Positions 13,076-25,728 of a DNA stretch of 64,000 nt are shown here, one piece after another. Source of the stretch: Oopsacas minuta (Eukaryota > Porifera > Hexactinellida > Lyssacinosida > Leucopsacidae); NCBI GenBank assembly GCA_024704765.1, contig JAKMXF010000359.1, positions 7,381-71,380 of the forward strand. Direction: 5' to 3'. Position 1 is the first letter of the stretch; the number at the start of each line of letters is the position of its first letter. The notes under the pieces are model-generated. The model was not told the DNA's origin and ran no database searches. It worked only from the letters and a program-made list of their open reading frames with translations. Position numbers and translations under genes: made by a program.

Positions 13076-14938
13076 CATAATTTGAATTTGTTGGCAACCG
13101 TCCATGGATTTCGTTAGCAAATGATATGATTCATCTCTAGACCTATAATCACACAATTATCGTATTTACTAATTCAGTAATTTTCCAGAGATTTCTTAAA
13201 CACGTGTTAACTTCCGTGACCTCAAATTTTTAATAAAATTTTTCATTATTTTCCAAAATTAATTAACCACGCTCTTTGATGAGGAATAGTCAGGAAGACC
13301 GAACCTAGCGAGCGGTTATTGGACGTCCAGGGATTTAAGTTATTAAGGTTTGCTTATAGTAGTACTAACAATTATTGAATACGTATAAGACCACCATACT
13401 ACAGTATTGCCTATAATCTCTTAATTATATCTAGTAGTAAGACCAAATTTGTAACCCATGATGCTTACTCTCTTGCCGTGGGCAGCCCTGTTCAGTTAAA
13501 AGTTCTGAATATGCCTTACTGTATCTGTACCTGGTCATCCAATTGATTAGGAGGGTTTGTATTTTTGGTTAAAAATTTGATCATGCTAACCTTGGTTAAA
13601 TTCGTGGAATTTGGAGGCTTAAATGAGTTGACCGCTATCATTTTAATCCAAAAATCACATCTGCATGATAGACATCCTATAGATTCATTTACCTATTGAT
13701 TCTTATGAAAGTCAAATGTCAAACCGAGAACTAGTGACAAAACATTATCAATAAGAGAAATTGGGGAAATATTATCGCCTAATCATGACATTGTGTAAAA
13801 TATTTCTTAGAGATATCCAGAATAACTCCCAAAATTGTATTATTTTCCTTAAGCATGGCATCATTAAGGGAATAGGACATAACTTTTACTTTTAATATAT
13901 CTTCATCTATACTCTTAAGTATATCTTCATCTATACTCTTAAATATATCTTGGAGTATCTTTACATTTAATTCACTTATTAAACACATATTTGTACTAAT
14001 TAAAACTTGCAATAAAGGAGAAATTAAACGAAATTAAACAATAAACGAAAATCCTGGAAACGAAATTCCAAAAGACCAAATTTCCTGATACGAAATTTCC
14101 TGATACGAAATTTCCTGAGGCGAAAGTTCCGTTTGCCACTAGCATAGACTCCAAGTTTGGGCACATTGTGGCGTCTGGTTAGAGGAGACTGTATTTTTGC
14201 GAATTTACATAGAGGTTACATAAATTTCGCATTGGTGGACCCCAGGTATGAAAGGAGTTTCCGAAAATTTGGCGCCAACGTACACTAGTGCAACAGTTTA
14301 CTTTCGCATTATTCAAACTAACCACATGTGTGGCTAGTATATTGATAACACTGATATACAAAATTGTGAAAAACTTTGGATGATTAAATAAAAATAGCTG
14401 AAATTGAAGAATTTGAAGGGATTGCTTATGAATATCACAACAGTTCTAGAATTTGGAGTTTTTTGGTTGGAAGATTGCACCAATATGCGATTAAATATAT
14501 GAAATTAAGCATACAGTTATATTTATTACCTACTAAATCATATTAATATTAACTATCACTCTTGCGCTGTGCTTCCTTGCGCTACGCGGATTCTAACACT
14601 TCGTGTCCGTACTCGGCCTTCGGCCCTCGCTTTGACTATTAGTTTGTGTGAGATTCGAAATCAGCGTCCCGATTACCCCACAATAACCTTTGAAACCACG
14701 TTTCCAGGATAATTTTGAATTTGTTTACTCTTTGTTTACTTAATATTCATATAAACAACTAAAATTTGTATATGACAAATCCATAAGTGTGATTCGGATT
14801 CAGCATATTCGCTAACCTTTAGTCAAGTTCATGAAATTTGTATATTTTCTTGATTAACACCATAGACATATAGATACAAACATTATTGCAAATACGAATT
14901 CCACATTCCATTTCAGCTTCCTTAGCAACGGACAAACG

Positions 14939-14942
<4 letters not shown>

Positions 14943-14974
<32 letters not shown>
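14943..14974. repeat. (GACA)8 microsatellite
   Basis: Eight tandem GACA units. The tract gives an apparent reverse-strand open frame of repeated CLSV residues that is not a gene. Confidence 0.95.
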
Positions 14975-14980
<6 letters not shown>

Positions 14981-15009
14981 TAGCAGCGACAATGATAGTA
15001 TCTCCATTA

Positions 15010-15450
15010 CTATCATTGTCACTGCAAATGTCCAATAATTCCAATGGAACTGGTACAGGTAGGTCCTCTGAATGTGGAACTGGCCTAATGGCGGACGGTA
15101 CGTCTGGTTACGCAATAGTGGATTTATTCTTTATTGTGATACCATCAATTTTCGTCATACAGAAATGACAATCCGAAAGAAGACACATTGGTTCTCTCCA
15201 TATAATTGGAACCGCAAACGGGATTATATTTCTCTTCCCAGCATACCACAAGCGTCTTTCAGGCATTGTGTGGAGCCCACGTCTTATCTTGATCCCCAAG
15301 ATGGCATCCAAAATAAGCGAAATAACAGCGTTCTACAGCCTTTGTGATTTTGTCATTGGTTAGTTGTAGTATACCTCCCACAAATATAACAAAACTTTTC
15401 GGAGAATCTTTACAAACCAGAGAAGCCATAAACAATAAAATGAACAAAAT
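15010..15450 (-). pseudogene. Remnant of a widespread uncharacterised repeat-borne protein
   Basis: The minus strand carries, across at least two frames, CYICGRYT, then YFAYFGCHLGDQDKTWAPH, then GKRNIIPFAVPIIWREP, SDCHFCMTKIDG, KNKSTIA and PSAIRPVPHSEDLPVPVP. This string of motifs (GDQDK-WAPH, VP-WREP, DCYFC, YP-PSAIRPVPH) is recognisable from a family of uncharacterised proteins repeated in many invertebrate genomes and probably carried by mobile elements. The paired cysteines suggest metal binding, but no function is known to me. Frameshifts after CYICGRYT and WAPH and a stop after STIA show it is a relic. Confidence 0.7.
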
Positions 15451-16056
15451 ATACTAAATGTCGAGTGGAATAAAACAGATTATAACTATTATTAGAGGCA
15501 ATTTAGATCATGTAAGCAATAAACTAAATAAATTGGATGGTGATGTGTAGAATTGAATTGAGAAATATTTTTGACCATGTGATCAGTTTAAAGATCGACA
15601 TAACTAAAATAAGAATTTTTTACTTTTAGTACCCTTGAGAATGAAAAACATAGATAATAATTCCCAACATATATCTATACTATGCAAAAACAATAGAGAA
15701 AGAAGATCATCAAGAATGTTGTATATCAGTGTAATCAAATTGATTTGAAAATAGAAATCTTTGAATTCTAACAAATTTTGTGATGCGGTACGCTGTTCCA
15801 ATCAAATGTTGGATTTGGCCCTAAGTAGAAAATATTTGGACAACCATGTCCGAGAGGAATAAATTTGTACAGGAATCTAAATATTTATAAAAATTTCATG
15901 CCTGTGTTAGTATTTACACTTTGATCATATGAATTTTCTTAGAATTTACATAATGTAGGCATTTTCTAAGTAATTTAGTTAAGATATGTAATTGTATCCT
16001 AATTTGCGTAGTCTGAAACTAATGTTCGGATATGTTCATTACATTACATTGATATT

Positions 16057-16531
16057 TTACTGACAATTTTCCTCTGGCCAGCCTCCAACTTCATTATGTT
16101 GCTTCCTGAACCGACTGCTCTCTCTATAATCATTCAAAAATATAGAGATTGTTGGGTGAGAACAGGCTATGCTGGTTTGGAACCCATTGTGCCAAGCCTC
16201 GACAACATTATTCGTGCGAGCTAGTTCTTCTTGAACACTTTCATACATATTCCAAATTCTGATACGGAATTGTGGAACTCTCCTACTTTGATCTAGAAGT
16301 CGTTCCCCAATATAAGTATCCTCGAAGTACGTTGCTAGATTCAGTGCTGACGCAGGATAGTCTTTCATAGATAATAATATTGAGACAATCAACAACGTAT
16401 TGTTTGGGAATAAATGCAAGGCTTGGTAACATCTTTAACCTCAAACCGAATTCAATATCTGGCTGGTCGTGCCCAGTTAATACTTCAGATTGGATCTTTG
16501 GTATATATTGTGGAAAGGGTGAGAGAAACAT
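16057..16531 (-). pseudogene. MULE-type transposase C-terminal remnant
   Basis: On the minus strand one frame reads FGLRLKMLPSLAFIPKQYVV (16531-16400), then after a frameshift LATYFEDTYIG, RIRIWNMYESV, TNNVVEAWHNGFQTSIACSHPTI (16350-16100). The series 'LRMLPALAFLP', 'YFE-TYIG', 'WNMYD-V', 'RTNN-VEGWHN-F', 'HPTIW-FI' follows the DDE domain in proteins of MULE transposons in animals. Only this C-terminal part remains; no DDE domain was seen in the spacer. Confidence 0.75.
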
Positions 16532-17282
16532 CCTGAAATAACGGCAAGAAAATGTTCATCGAAAGCATTTATCGCCGCCTTTTCAAGTCGACCATAATCT
16601 TTGTAAGATTCAAGCCTGGGGATAATTCAAGAAGTTTCGAAGGACGCTATAGGTACGTTCTCTTTATCTGGGAGGAGGGGATATACACAAGGATAAATAT
16701 AGCCATCTTTCTCAGCATATATCGTGTACGATTGAAACAGAGAACAGAGTGGCAGGCAATTAGGCTAAAAAAATACAAATAGAACAACCACACATATTCA
16801 ATTATGTTCTAGTTATATTATTATGAAAATTTGTAGTTTATGTAAATCCACAGTTACAAGTCGTCAGAGAACCTGTAAATTTGTATCAACTGAAGAAATA
16901 ACATTTTTGATTTCCTGGATCTAGTGGGTGAACATGACACAAATGTAGCTCGATGAATGCGAGAGTGCATTACACATTTCTGATACAATTTGTACAACCA
17001 TTTACTGACATTTCATGTATACACTTTGAAATGTATAATCCAATATGTATTGTTAACAAGGCACGAAATAATGGATTATTCAAACAAATACATGCAATAT
17101 TTGATACATTTTGTCACACTCCTCACTTTTGGCATATACTGGTAATAAATTTATGAATGTATAAATGTTCAATACATTTTTTTGTGAAAAATTCACGGTT
17201 GTTACATTATAAATAACATTGAATTTGTCCAATCAGCTGACATATCCTAAGTCCAAATCCACAAGATATTGTTAGGGTATAG

Positions 17283-20200
17283 CATATTGTGGAAGCATCT
17301 GGTAATAGGTGAAAATATGACTTAAATTTTTATCAAATTTAATGCTTTTATTCGATTCTACACTATTTCTACCCAAGAATTATGATATTATTAGTTGCCT
17401 TGTACAATTATAACATGCCAATGAAAAGCCTCAAACATACGCATGATATAGTAATTTCCGACCTCAAAAACCGCAAATACCTTTTGCTCAAAGTTGTTAC
17501 TAACTTTGGATACAAGTCTCCTAATGTGATCTGCATTATCGCATATCTGTTTTGACATACAATTTATAATTGATTTGAACTATTTTCAACCACGAGCAAA
17601 CACCACATATAATTTTTATGAATTTCTTTGTTGGCCTACATTTAGATAACTTCCTCATAAGTGCCCAAAGTTTCTAGTCGCCGATCTTAGACTGCAAACA
17701 ATCGCAAGTTTGAACTTTAGTATTTTTGTATTGTTCATGAATATAAGATTCGTTTCAATAATTTCTAGACCTGCCTAAAGGTGCCAAAATATATTTCCAT
17801 GGCAAATGATAATTGGATTCAATAAATTGACAAAACATGTTTTCTCCCCTTTTATACAACAGAGCCACTGTGCCAAATTCTATTCTATTCTAAAATGAAT
17901 ATCGGTTTATAATACTGTGTATTGATATCGCTTACATAATAATGACTAGAATTTGGATTTTAGTCTACAATTTCACAAATGAGTGAATATATAACAAACA
18001 AGGGAGCCTATGATACTTTTGTGACCAACGATAGAGGTATCACTAAATCTATCCGTATTCTAATCGAAAATCACAATCTTTTGTAGTAGGACAGCCAAAT
18101 ACTTCGTCACAAATTCAATGCAGTTCAAAAATCTATGGAATCCTCCCGAAAAAGGAATGATCTTGGAATATCAATATCTTATCATTCAATTCTTTCTCTC
18201 ACTATTCAACGTATCCTGAAGAGCTTAGATTCGATTTAGATTCGATTTAGATTCACAACATCCTCTCAATGTAGAATTGTCAGATGGGCTTTATGGGTCA
18301 GGTACTCCATCGTGGCACACCCCCTGGAAATTTTCAAAATTTCAATCTGATATTTAGTAGCCATTTAATGTTCATTGGAAAGAGAAATATCCTACTTGAA
18401 ATATCTAATAATTGTAGTTATTCATCATTTAGCTTAGCAATAATTGGAAAGTATATAAGCTTTGACAATTTCTTGCTCAGAAAATATTCTTGAAAACTGC
18501 ATATATTCATTAATATCAATGAACTTATATTCCAGTATCTAAGCAACTAATACATTCCAAAGACTTCATTCCATTGCACTCTCGACTACTCTCTTATTAT
18601 AATGATTATATAAGCGAACTTCTAATAATATTCCTTAAAATAGCTCAAATATATTGATACATTTTTCTGTTAGATATTTCTGTCGTCACTCAACTTCGAA
18701 GTCTCAAAACTTCATCTGTTGCGTTCTGTCAAGTTATCTCCTGAGTTTTATAATATAGCATTTTGAATTCTCTTTAAAATATAGCAATTTCCAGGTTCCC
18801 GAAAATTCGTCCCAGTATAGTTTCAATTACTTGAACTTTTGAATTTATCTAATATTTTTACAACTTCTCTTTCAAAATTATATATATATTATGGTTGCTT
18901 AGCGATATAATGATAACGTACAGTAGTTTACTATTTTATGCTTGTGTTTAAAAAATTCAGCTTATAATTTATAAAGATATATATATTCTTGTCACGTATT
19001 TTACAAAGATGCCATTAAATAATCAACACTCTTCTACTGTGAGAAAATGTGTCGTCAAAATTTCTTGAATTCTTAGATTTCAGAATTTTTTATAAGCTTA
19101 TGAAACAAACATGCCCTAGTCTATCCTCTTAAAGTTTGAGTATCCGACGGCTTAGATGGATCTGAGTGTCAACGAGTTTACTAGCAAGCTATATCTAACC
19201 TTGACCTCTCGACTAAAACCTTTCATTAATTGGTTTCAAAGTTGACGCAATCATTAATGCAAACGATCATATCCTATGGAAACCTCATCATCCGAGTTCA
19301 CCATTTTGCACTCGACCAGTTGCCCTCTTAGCCCTTCTAGAAAATGAAGAGAGTGTCAAGTTTTTAATGGACTCATTAATAAATAACTAAACTTCAACTA
19401 TTGAAGAAAGTGGCTTGTGTTTACACAATGGCAATGCAGAGGTCAAGATCATAAGATCTCATTTCTATACAAAGATGGCAAAATTCTTAAGCGGTGCTGG
19501 TGGTGCTAATTGTCAAATGTGTACTGCAACGTTCCAACAGATAGACCATATTAACATAGTTCAAAATGGCTTACCCATAAATAAGTTAATCCATGATGCA
19601 CGTGATGTATTTGGCGAGGTTGGTGAGGAAGAATTTTCGTCTTTGCCAACAAATAAAAGATTCAATTTACACATAAACCGATCTCAGAAAAAGATATCAT
19701 ATCAGCTTCTCCTCCACATGCTTATTAGAGCACATTTAGATGGTTCCTATTATTGATTTCCCATCTACAGTGTGGTGCCCTACTCCAAATTGGCCACCAA
19801 CTTCACCAAAAATTGTTAAGGGTCAAGTAATTTATTACTAGCCTCATTGAAGAATAACTTAGTTTTCCATTGACATACCATCAGCACAAGGTGGAACCAC
19901 CACAACGGGAAATGTTGTTCGGAGATGCTTCGCACGTAGCGAGGATACTGTGCAAGATTTTCTCTATTCGATATTGACGGTTGTTCCTCAAGAAAAACAT
20001 CCAGTTGTCATTACAATTTTTAATAATTTGAGTGCTATCCTGAGATTGGATAATAGCAACAGGAAAGTGGACACTGAAGGCCTTGATAATGTATGCCGAG
20101 AGACTTACGAATCCATTTTGATCAATTTTTCATGGGCATATGCAATTCCTACTCTACATAAACTTCTAGCCTATGCACCACAAATAATTGCAGATCATAA

Positions 20201-20785
20201 TGATGGGTTTGTTTTAGAAGATTAGTTTGAAGAAGGCCTTGAGTCTTGGAATAAATTGGTCAGGCGATATCGTGAGAGATTCTCAAGAAAATTTAGCTTT
20301 GAGGACAACGTTGAGGATGTGTTCGTCAGGTTTATCTCTCAAAGTGGTCCAATATTAGCATCATTTCGTAATATTATCAAAAAGATTCGGAGCCAGATCT
20401 ATCTGAGTTAAAGAGCTGTAAGATAGTTTGGTGAACTCTCTAATTATATACACGGTAGGTCATTTTCAACCGGACATTTGGCTTCATAAGTTTATCAAAA
20501 AGTGCCTTATATAGTGTTATAAATATTTGAACATAAGACATTCAATTTGTGAACATATAGCTCACAAATTAGCTTGATTATCCCTTGATATAAAAATGAT
20601 AACATTTTTGAGTGTGAAAATGACATCATTACTTTCCATCAAAGACTTAGAAGAAATCTTGTATATCAATCGATCCCTTGGGTATAATTCCCCATATGTT
20701 AATGATATATTTTTTTACGTTATTAGTACCATATACCTACTTCCCGATTTTATCGCATCTACAATCAAATCAATCTAGATCCGAA
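17283..20785 (+). mobile_element. Decayed RAG1-like transposon, copy B (right, forward)
   Basis: Copy B is the near-identical inverted partner of copy A. Its first seven bases, CATATTG, align without a gap to the CACAGTG of copy A, and no convincing similarity is seen outside this point. High identity runs from about 17290 to 20450. Beyond 20450 the two copies remain alignable at much lower identity (shared words such as GGCTTCATAAGT and TTCCCCATATGT) to about 20770. The 3' end is not precise and no target duplication was found. The length of about 3.5 kb is close to that of the better preserved element at 47072-50433. Confidence 0.65.
19143..20390 (+). pseudogene. RAG1-like transposase pseudogene, copy B
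   Basis: Same content as copy A. Alignable blocks to the protein at 48494-49945: SDGLDGS (19143), SPFCTRPVALLALLENEESV (19300), KMAKFLSGAGGANCQMCTAT (19473), LPINKLIHDARDVFG, LPTNKRFNL, then after a shift SILTVVPQEKHPVV...LRLDNSNRKVDTEGL, FSWAYAIPTLHKLLAY (20130) and GLESWNKLVRRYRE (20235), KFSFEDNVEDVFVRF. The D600-like Asp, zinc cysteines and E962-like Glu persist, but the D708-like Asp and second zinc His are Tyr. Stops and at least two shifts match those in copy A. Confidence 0.85.
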
Positions 20786-20795
20786 TCTATCTGCT

Positions 20796-21770
20796 AAAGG
20801 CTTCATCTTGTTTGGATTTAATGTTCTTAGAATTTTAGATGTTGATCATGTGAATCTCATTATGGATACTTTGATTAACCCTGAAACTGAGAACATATCA
20901 ATGATGGTATTACTTTTGCTCTCAGATAAATGAATTGTAAAATATTCCGTTCTCTTTTTAATAGAAGGATGGTCATCTTTGTACGGCAACATAATCCCAA
21001 ATTCAAAACTTGAATGGATTGAATCTGGATTCCCCATTAACAGATTTGTTAAGGATGCACATCAAATTTTCAGAGAAGTTAACTAAGGAGAGTTTTTGAA
21101 TTTACCTTCTCAACGACGTGTTTGCATAACTCACCCACCCACTTCCAACATTGACATCATAGCGGCCTCTCCATTACACAGATGCCTTTGTGTCTTCAAG
21201 TGTTTCACGAACCTCATTTATCATCTATACTCAGGTTACAAAGGATGGCCGCTAAGTACTACCAAGGTGCAAGCGTCAATGAAACGCATTAGATCCATCA
21301 TCGAAGATAAGTATAGTATTGATTTGGACATTCCTTTAACCTTCGGAGTGCTCCGACAATTGGATATGTGGCGCGTGACTGTTTTTTAGATAAGAGAGAT
21401 TTCCTGAAATGGCCAACAGTGGTCAACAGATCAACTGTATTAAGTTAGAGGTACTGTGCAAAGAAACATATCAATTCATTCTAAAAGAGTTCCCTTGGGC
21501 ATACATTACACCTTCCTTGCTTAAATTGCTGTCCAATTCTTCCCAAATACTTTATCCACATAATGGAGGCCACGGTTTGAAATTCTTTCAGAGAGTGCCT
21601 AGAAACCTGCAACAAGTATGTACGGCATTTTCGTTAAAGTTTTGCTTGTAAGACATTCTTTAGTAACAATGTACGTGATGTATTAGTGCGGATATTGTGT
21701 ATTAGTGATCCAATACTGGCAGAAAATCGTTTCAAAACAACAAATGCAGCCGTCAACCAAGGTACCACTA
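20796..21770 (+). pseudogene. Partial RAG1-like transposase, copy C (diverged)
   Basis: Immediately after copy B, in the same orientation, lies a different RAG1-like fragment. It shows LDVDHVNLIMDTLINPETENI (matches NHDNIHQFMKDIINPETDQM of the good copy), PINRFVKDAHQIF, LNLPSQRRVC, SNIDIIAASPLHRCLCVFKCF (21150), LCKETYQFILKEFPWAYITPSLLKLL (21450), GLKFFQ and, after a shift, NNVRDVLVRILCISDPIL (21670). It lacks the 5' half with the first catalytic Asp, and His of the LHK zinc motif reads Leu. Its sequence differs clearly from copies A and B, so it is a separate older insertion. Confidence 0.8.
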
Positions 21771-22736
21771 GCGTGCAAGATACTTTCTTCAATCGTAGTC
21801 AGGGTTTCTTTCAGGATTTTATGTAAGACGGGGCAAATGAATGTATGTAGGAATATAGGGTGGGGCATGGCTCCTTAAAATGGCATTTTAGTCATTTCTA
21901 AGGTTGGGCAATGTCTCCATAAAAACAATCCTGGTAGTCTTGTCTATTCATCGTTAGTTTCTATAATAGTGCGCATATAATGATGTTAGTAAGAGAAGTA
22001 CATAATATTGGTTGCTTATTCTCTATGAATATAGTGGTTTCATTACCTTATATTATCAGTATTTAGCTACCCATAAAATTCGTTTAATTAAATTTTAAAT
22101 CATGACGTCAGTTTCGCACATTTTCAGCTGTTATCAAAATTCTGACAATATTTTGGATTCCACATTGCCAATTTCCTACATGCATTAATGTATCATTTAG
22201 ACGCATCTGAGATGTAAACGCCTATTGCCCACACGGGCTATTTTGCTATACTGTGTGTTTACAGTAGCCTATGTCTAGGATCTGTCTTATGTATACGCAC
22301 TAATTGTAGTACTAATATCTATATATATAGATAATGCTATCATATCTCTGATCGACCTTATATTTAATGACCTAACTTATTTCGAAATTTTGATTGTTGA
22401 GGCCGGTTTCTGAAACGGATTTGTGTTCAAATTTTCGGTGATTACAATTGAAATGACTTTCAAAGTATATTCATTTTAGTTTACGCGACTTCACGTAGAA
22501 AATGTAACTCTGGACGATGTTCTCTGTATATACGCTGATTCAACATTTTTTCTATAGAGTTTATTGATGTCCATTTAACATATCTCCCTTCTGTGACTAT
22601 TATGGTTTATAACAGTAAAGTTTACCGTATAATCGGCAAAAAATATGATGTGTCCTTTAGACTTGATCGTGCCATAATGTTACCAAATTTTATCTTTACG
22701 TACGAATGTTTATGATTTATTCATTATATGTTTTAG
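21771..22736. other. Intron of the DDRGK1 homologue, no feature seen
   Basis: AT-rich sequence up to the TTTTAG acceptor at 22731-22736. No repeat or gene was recognised. Confidence 0.5.
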
Positions 22737-23004
22737 TTATTTCTCTTCCCGCAAAATTGTGTTACTTGATGATCTTGCTTCTAAACTACATATCAAGACT
22801 CAACTTGTTGCTGAAAGTATAATTAGAATGATAGAATTAGGAAGATTTGAGGGTGTTTTTGATGAAAGAGGCAGATTTATTCAGATAACTCAGACGGAAC
22901 TTTATAATGTTGTTTCATTCGTCAGAGAACAAGGCAGAACTAGCATTACACAAATTATGGCTGCATCTAACCATATTTTCGAGTTATTTGATGATTTTTC
23001 CTAA
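22737..23004 (+). CDS. DDRGK1: DDRGK1 (UFBP1) homologue, C-terminal exon
   Basis: This exon encodes the C-terminal winged-helix (PCI-like) domain that gives the family its name. It opens with YFSSRKIVLLDDLASKL, continues KTQLVAESIIRMIELGRFEGVFDERGRFIQIT and ends VVSFVREQGRTSITQIMAASN...FDDFS with a stop at 23002-23004. The eponymous motif DDRGK reads DERGR here, a conservative variation, and the order of the family's conserved words is complete. A TTTTAG acceptor precedes it. Phase matches the exon at 3067-3382, so the two are taken as consecutive exons across a 19.4-kb intron; cDNA would be needed to exclude small exons between them. Confidence 0.9.
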
Positions 23005-25728
23005 CTTACTACATTTGAAGATTTTGTATTTGCCACGGACCCAATAGATATACACGGAAGTGACACGCCCACCTCACAGCGAAATTCGTATCGGTCTTAT
23101 CTGATTCACCGGCACTACTAATTTACTTGGAATAATTCCATAATGTTTGTATCTAAATGTAAGAAATCGTTTGTGTATGTAACAAAACATGTTTTTGTGG
23201 AACCTTGGTCATAAGTGACTCGTAACTGACTCAAATCCCTTTACATGGCATTGATTTCTAACGATCAAAGTTTTATATTATTGAGGTGCCTAACATTGTA
23301 ATTGTGTGTTTATGAACTATACATGTATTAGAGGCGGCCCCAGCATATTGGATATCCGGTTTGGCCTGCACAAATCCTATTTTAAATGGGCAGTGGTGGT
23401 CTCAGGATCTAGTAGTACTGGGGCTGTAATATTGTTACTTTTCTTTAGCATATCTGTACTCTGTGTTTGCATGTATCTTGGCACTTCATGCCCCGAATAT
23501 TTTCAAAAGAACTATTATTCACAATCTAAGACCTTGAAAGTGCGAAATTCAGAATTGCACTTGATTACCCCTGTTTGTTTGTTAAGAGCAAGTGTTTAAG
23601 ATAATTTCAAGATTGTACTTATGTTTACTACATACGTATTCATAAAACAACAATTTTACATCAGAAAATTTGCGAACTTGAATTCAGCGTAATTTGTTGG
23701 CCATATATAGCATTGCAGCAAATCGAAATAAGATGGTGTAACTCAGGTAGCAGATGTGTGTATTACCCAGTATGAACTTTTAGAATTGTATAGAGCAAAT
23801 TTTTTGTCTACTTTTAGGATATAAATGTGGGGCCACATGGTGCAGAAGTGGCACATAACTGGATATTGGAATAACAACGGGAGTAGTAACAACATCATTT
23901 GAGGTAATAAAAACTTATATGAAATTATTAATAGTTGGAGATGAAGTCGAATTTTGTATCACAGAAAAATTAAGAAAATATGATGAGAAAGAAAAACCAG
24001 GTGTAAGCAAAAATCGATTTTGACTGTATGTAGCATCTGTTGGTTGCCACAAATGGACAAAATGTTATTAACATATACGTAACGTTACTATGCTTGGTTA
24101 AGTATAAAATTTGACAAGTTTCCAGACTTGCCAAACCTGCAGAAAGAAACTTCAGGTCATTCATTGTCCGGACCTGGCAAAAAATCAAAATAATAGCATA
24201 AAACATTAAATATAATCAAAACACAAATAATTTATTCGCAATAAAATATCTCAATAATTTAAATATATAGTATGCGTATATAGTTTTTAGTAAATAATAT
24301 AAATAGTAAATAAGGACCAAAAGAGACATAATATCAAAATTTTAGAGTTTAACTTAACCTGAAATTGGACACTTTTTCTATATGATGGGGAAATATTATG
24401 CCATTCTTTGAACTCTAATAGTTCGTTGAAAGCTAAAGTACAAGTTTTAGAGCTCTACTATATCAATAATTTGGCGAAATATTTTTGGATTGACGCAGTG
24501 AACCACATGAAAACAATCCCTATAATCATTGATTAATCAACTCATAGTACAATATCCTGATATTAGTGATCCTTAGATGATAAAACATAATACTGTTCTC
24601 AAGCCGCACAACGTGAGCGAGCGCAGCTGCTCCTGTTATATGAACCTGGTATTGCAACAGTTAAATTTTGCCAATATTTTATTATGATATTAGATGAATT
24701 ATTACTTACTAGCGCGCTTCGCTTGCTAGGTCGCTATGCGACAGTTTAGGTCGTCAGGTTAACTTAAGTATTAAACAGCTACATTTCTTGATGCTTTTTG
24801 TCCCACACTACGAGATATACTTGGAACTACGTGCCACGGTCTAAATTTTGGTGGAAATGTTACTTCTGAATTATCCATGGCCCATCCAAATTCCATTTAT
24901 TGGCATTCTGTATTAATACTGCCGCGCTTACTTGGCTTTAGGTTAGTAATCTGGTACTTCATTCTTCTTAATATTATGAAATTTAAATCGAAATTTGAAG
25001 AATTTTGATTTTTGTATAGTTATGATTACGTGATAATCCCATTATGAGTTTGCATTCAGGCATAATCATTGCATCAAAATATTTGTTACATTGAGTGGTA
25101 CCTGTTCATTAAAATTTCAAACTTCTATCATGTATATTTGCTGAGCTGTTGTTAATGATGTGATTTTTAGAAAATCTCAACAGGTGGCAATGACGTCATA
25201 TTTTAATTATAGGTGGGAATTTACGTCCAAGACAAGAACTTGTCCGAGCCAGTTCCAAAATGTCCAGCATGCCAAAATCAGCCCTTGGGTCCTCCTGTTT
25301 CTTCAATCAATTCTAGACGTACAAACAGATATGTATATATAGAGAGAGAGATTATTTGCGTTTTAATTGTATAGATCATTATTACACTAAGCAGAACAAT
25401 GAAAATTATGTTATTCCAACAGGTACATAATTGTCAATATTTTATCATGATATATGAATACTTGACCATGAACTACGTAATCTAAGGACCCGAAACTACA
25501 ATTATTTTCTAAACCAGGGATAAATATGGAGTGCATCGTAGTCAAGGGTGTAACTATGTGCTCAGTGGGCACCTATTAGTGCCAGTTCAGCAACCATAAA
25601 GGACTTAGAGTGCTGACAGCGAGATTCAATTTAGTATATGATCAATATGTTATGGTACAAAAAGTGCCATCTCAGCAGAATTCCTTCAAAAAAAGTGCCA
25701 AACCAGAATTTACAGGTCAATCCTAATT
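23005..25728. other. Intergenic, mostly featureless
   Basis: Follows the DDRGK1 stop codon and should include its 3' UTR. Apart from a CpG-rich dispersed repeat at 24690-24795 and a short AG run near 25340, no gene or repeat was recognised. Confidence 0.5.
24690..24795 (+). repeat. CpG-rich dispersed repeat, copy 1
   Basis: Contains ACTAGCGCGCT, TGCTAGGTCGC and, about 40 bases on, AACTTAAGTATTAAACAGC. The same words in the same order are found inverted at 61055-61160. Its CpG content stands out against the AT-rich surroundings. Confidence 0.6.

Larger units (their letters stand above)
10595..17282. other. Spacer between the two inverted RAG1-like copies
   Basis: A 6.7-kb unique segment between the inverted copies. 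It contains a hAT remnant (11786-12769), a remnant of an uncharacterised repeat-borne protein (15010-15450), a MULE-like remnant (16057-16531), a tetranucleotide microsatellite and a GC-rich patch at 12990-13075. Outside those, including 10600-11780, 13160-14900 and 16790-17280, no gene or repeat was recognised. Confidence 0.6.

Noticed and set aside
14819-15115. A reverse-strand frame with repeated CLSV residues.
   Set aside because: It is the translation of the (GACA)8 microsatellite.
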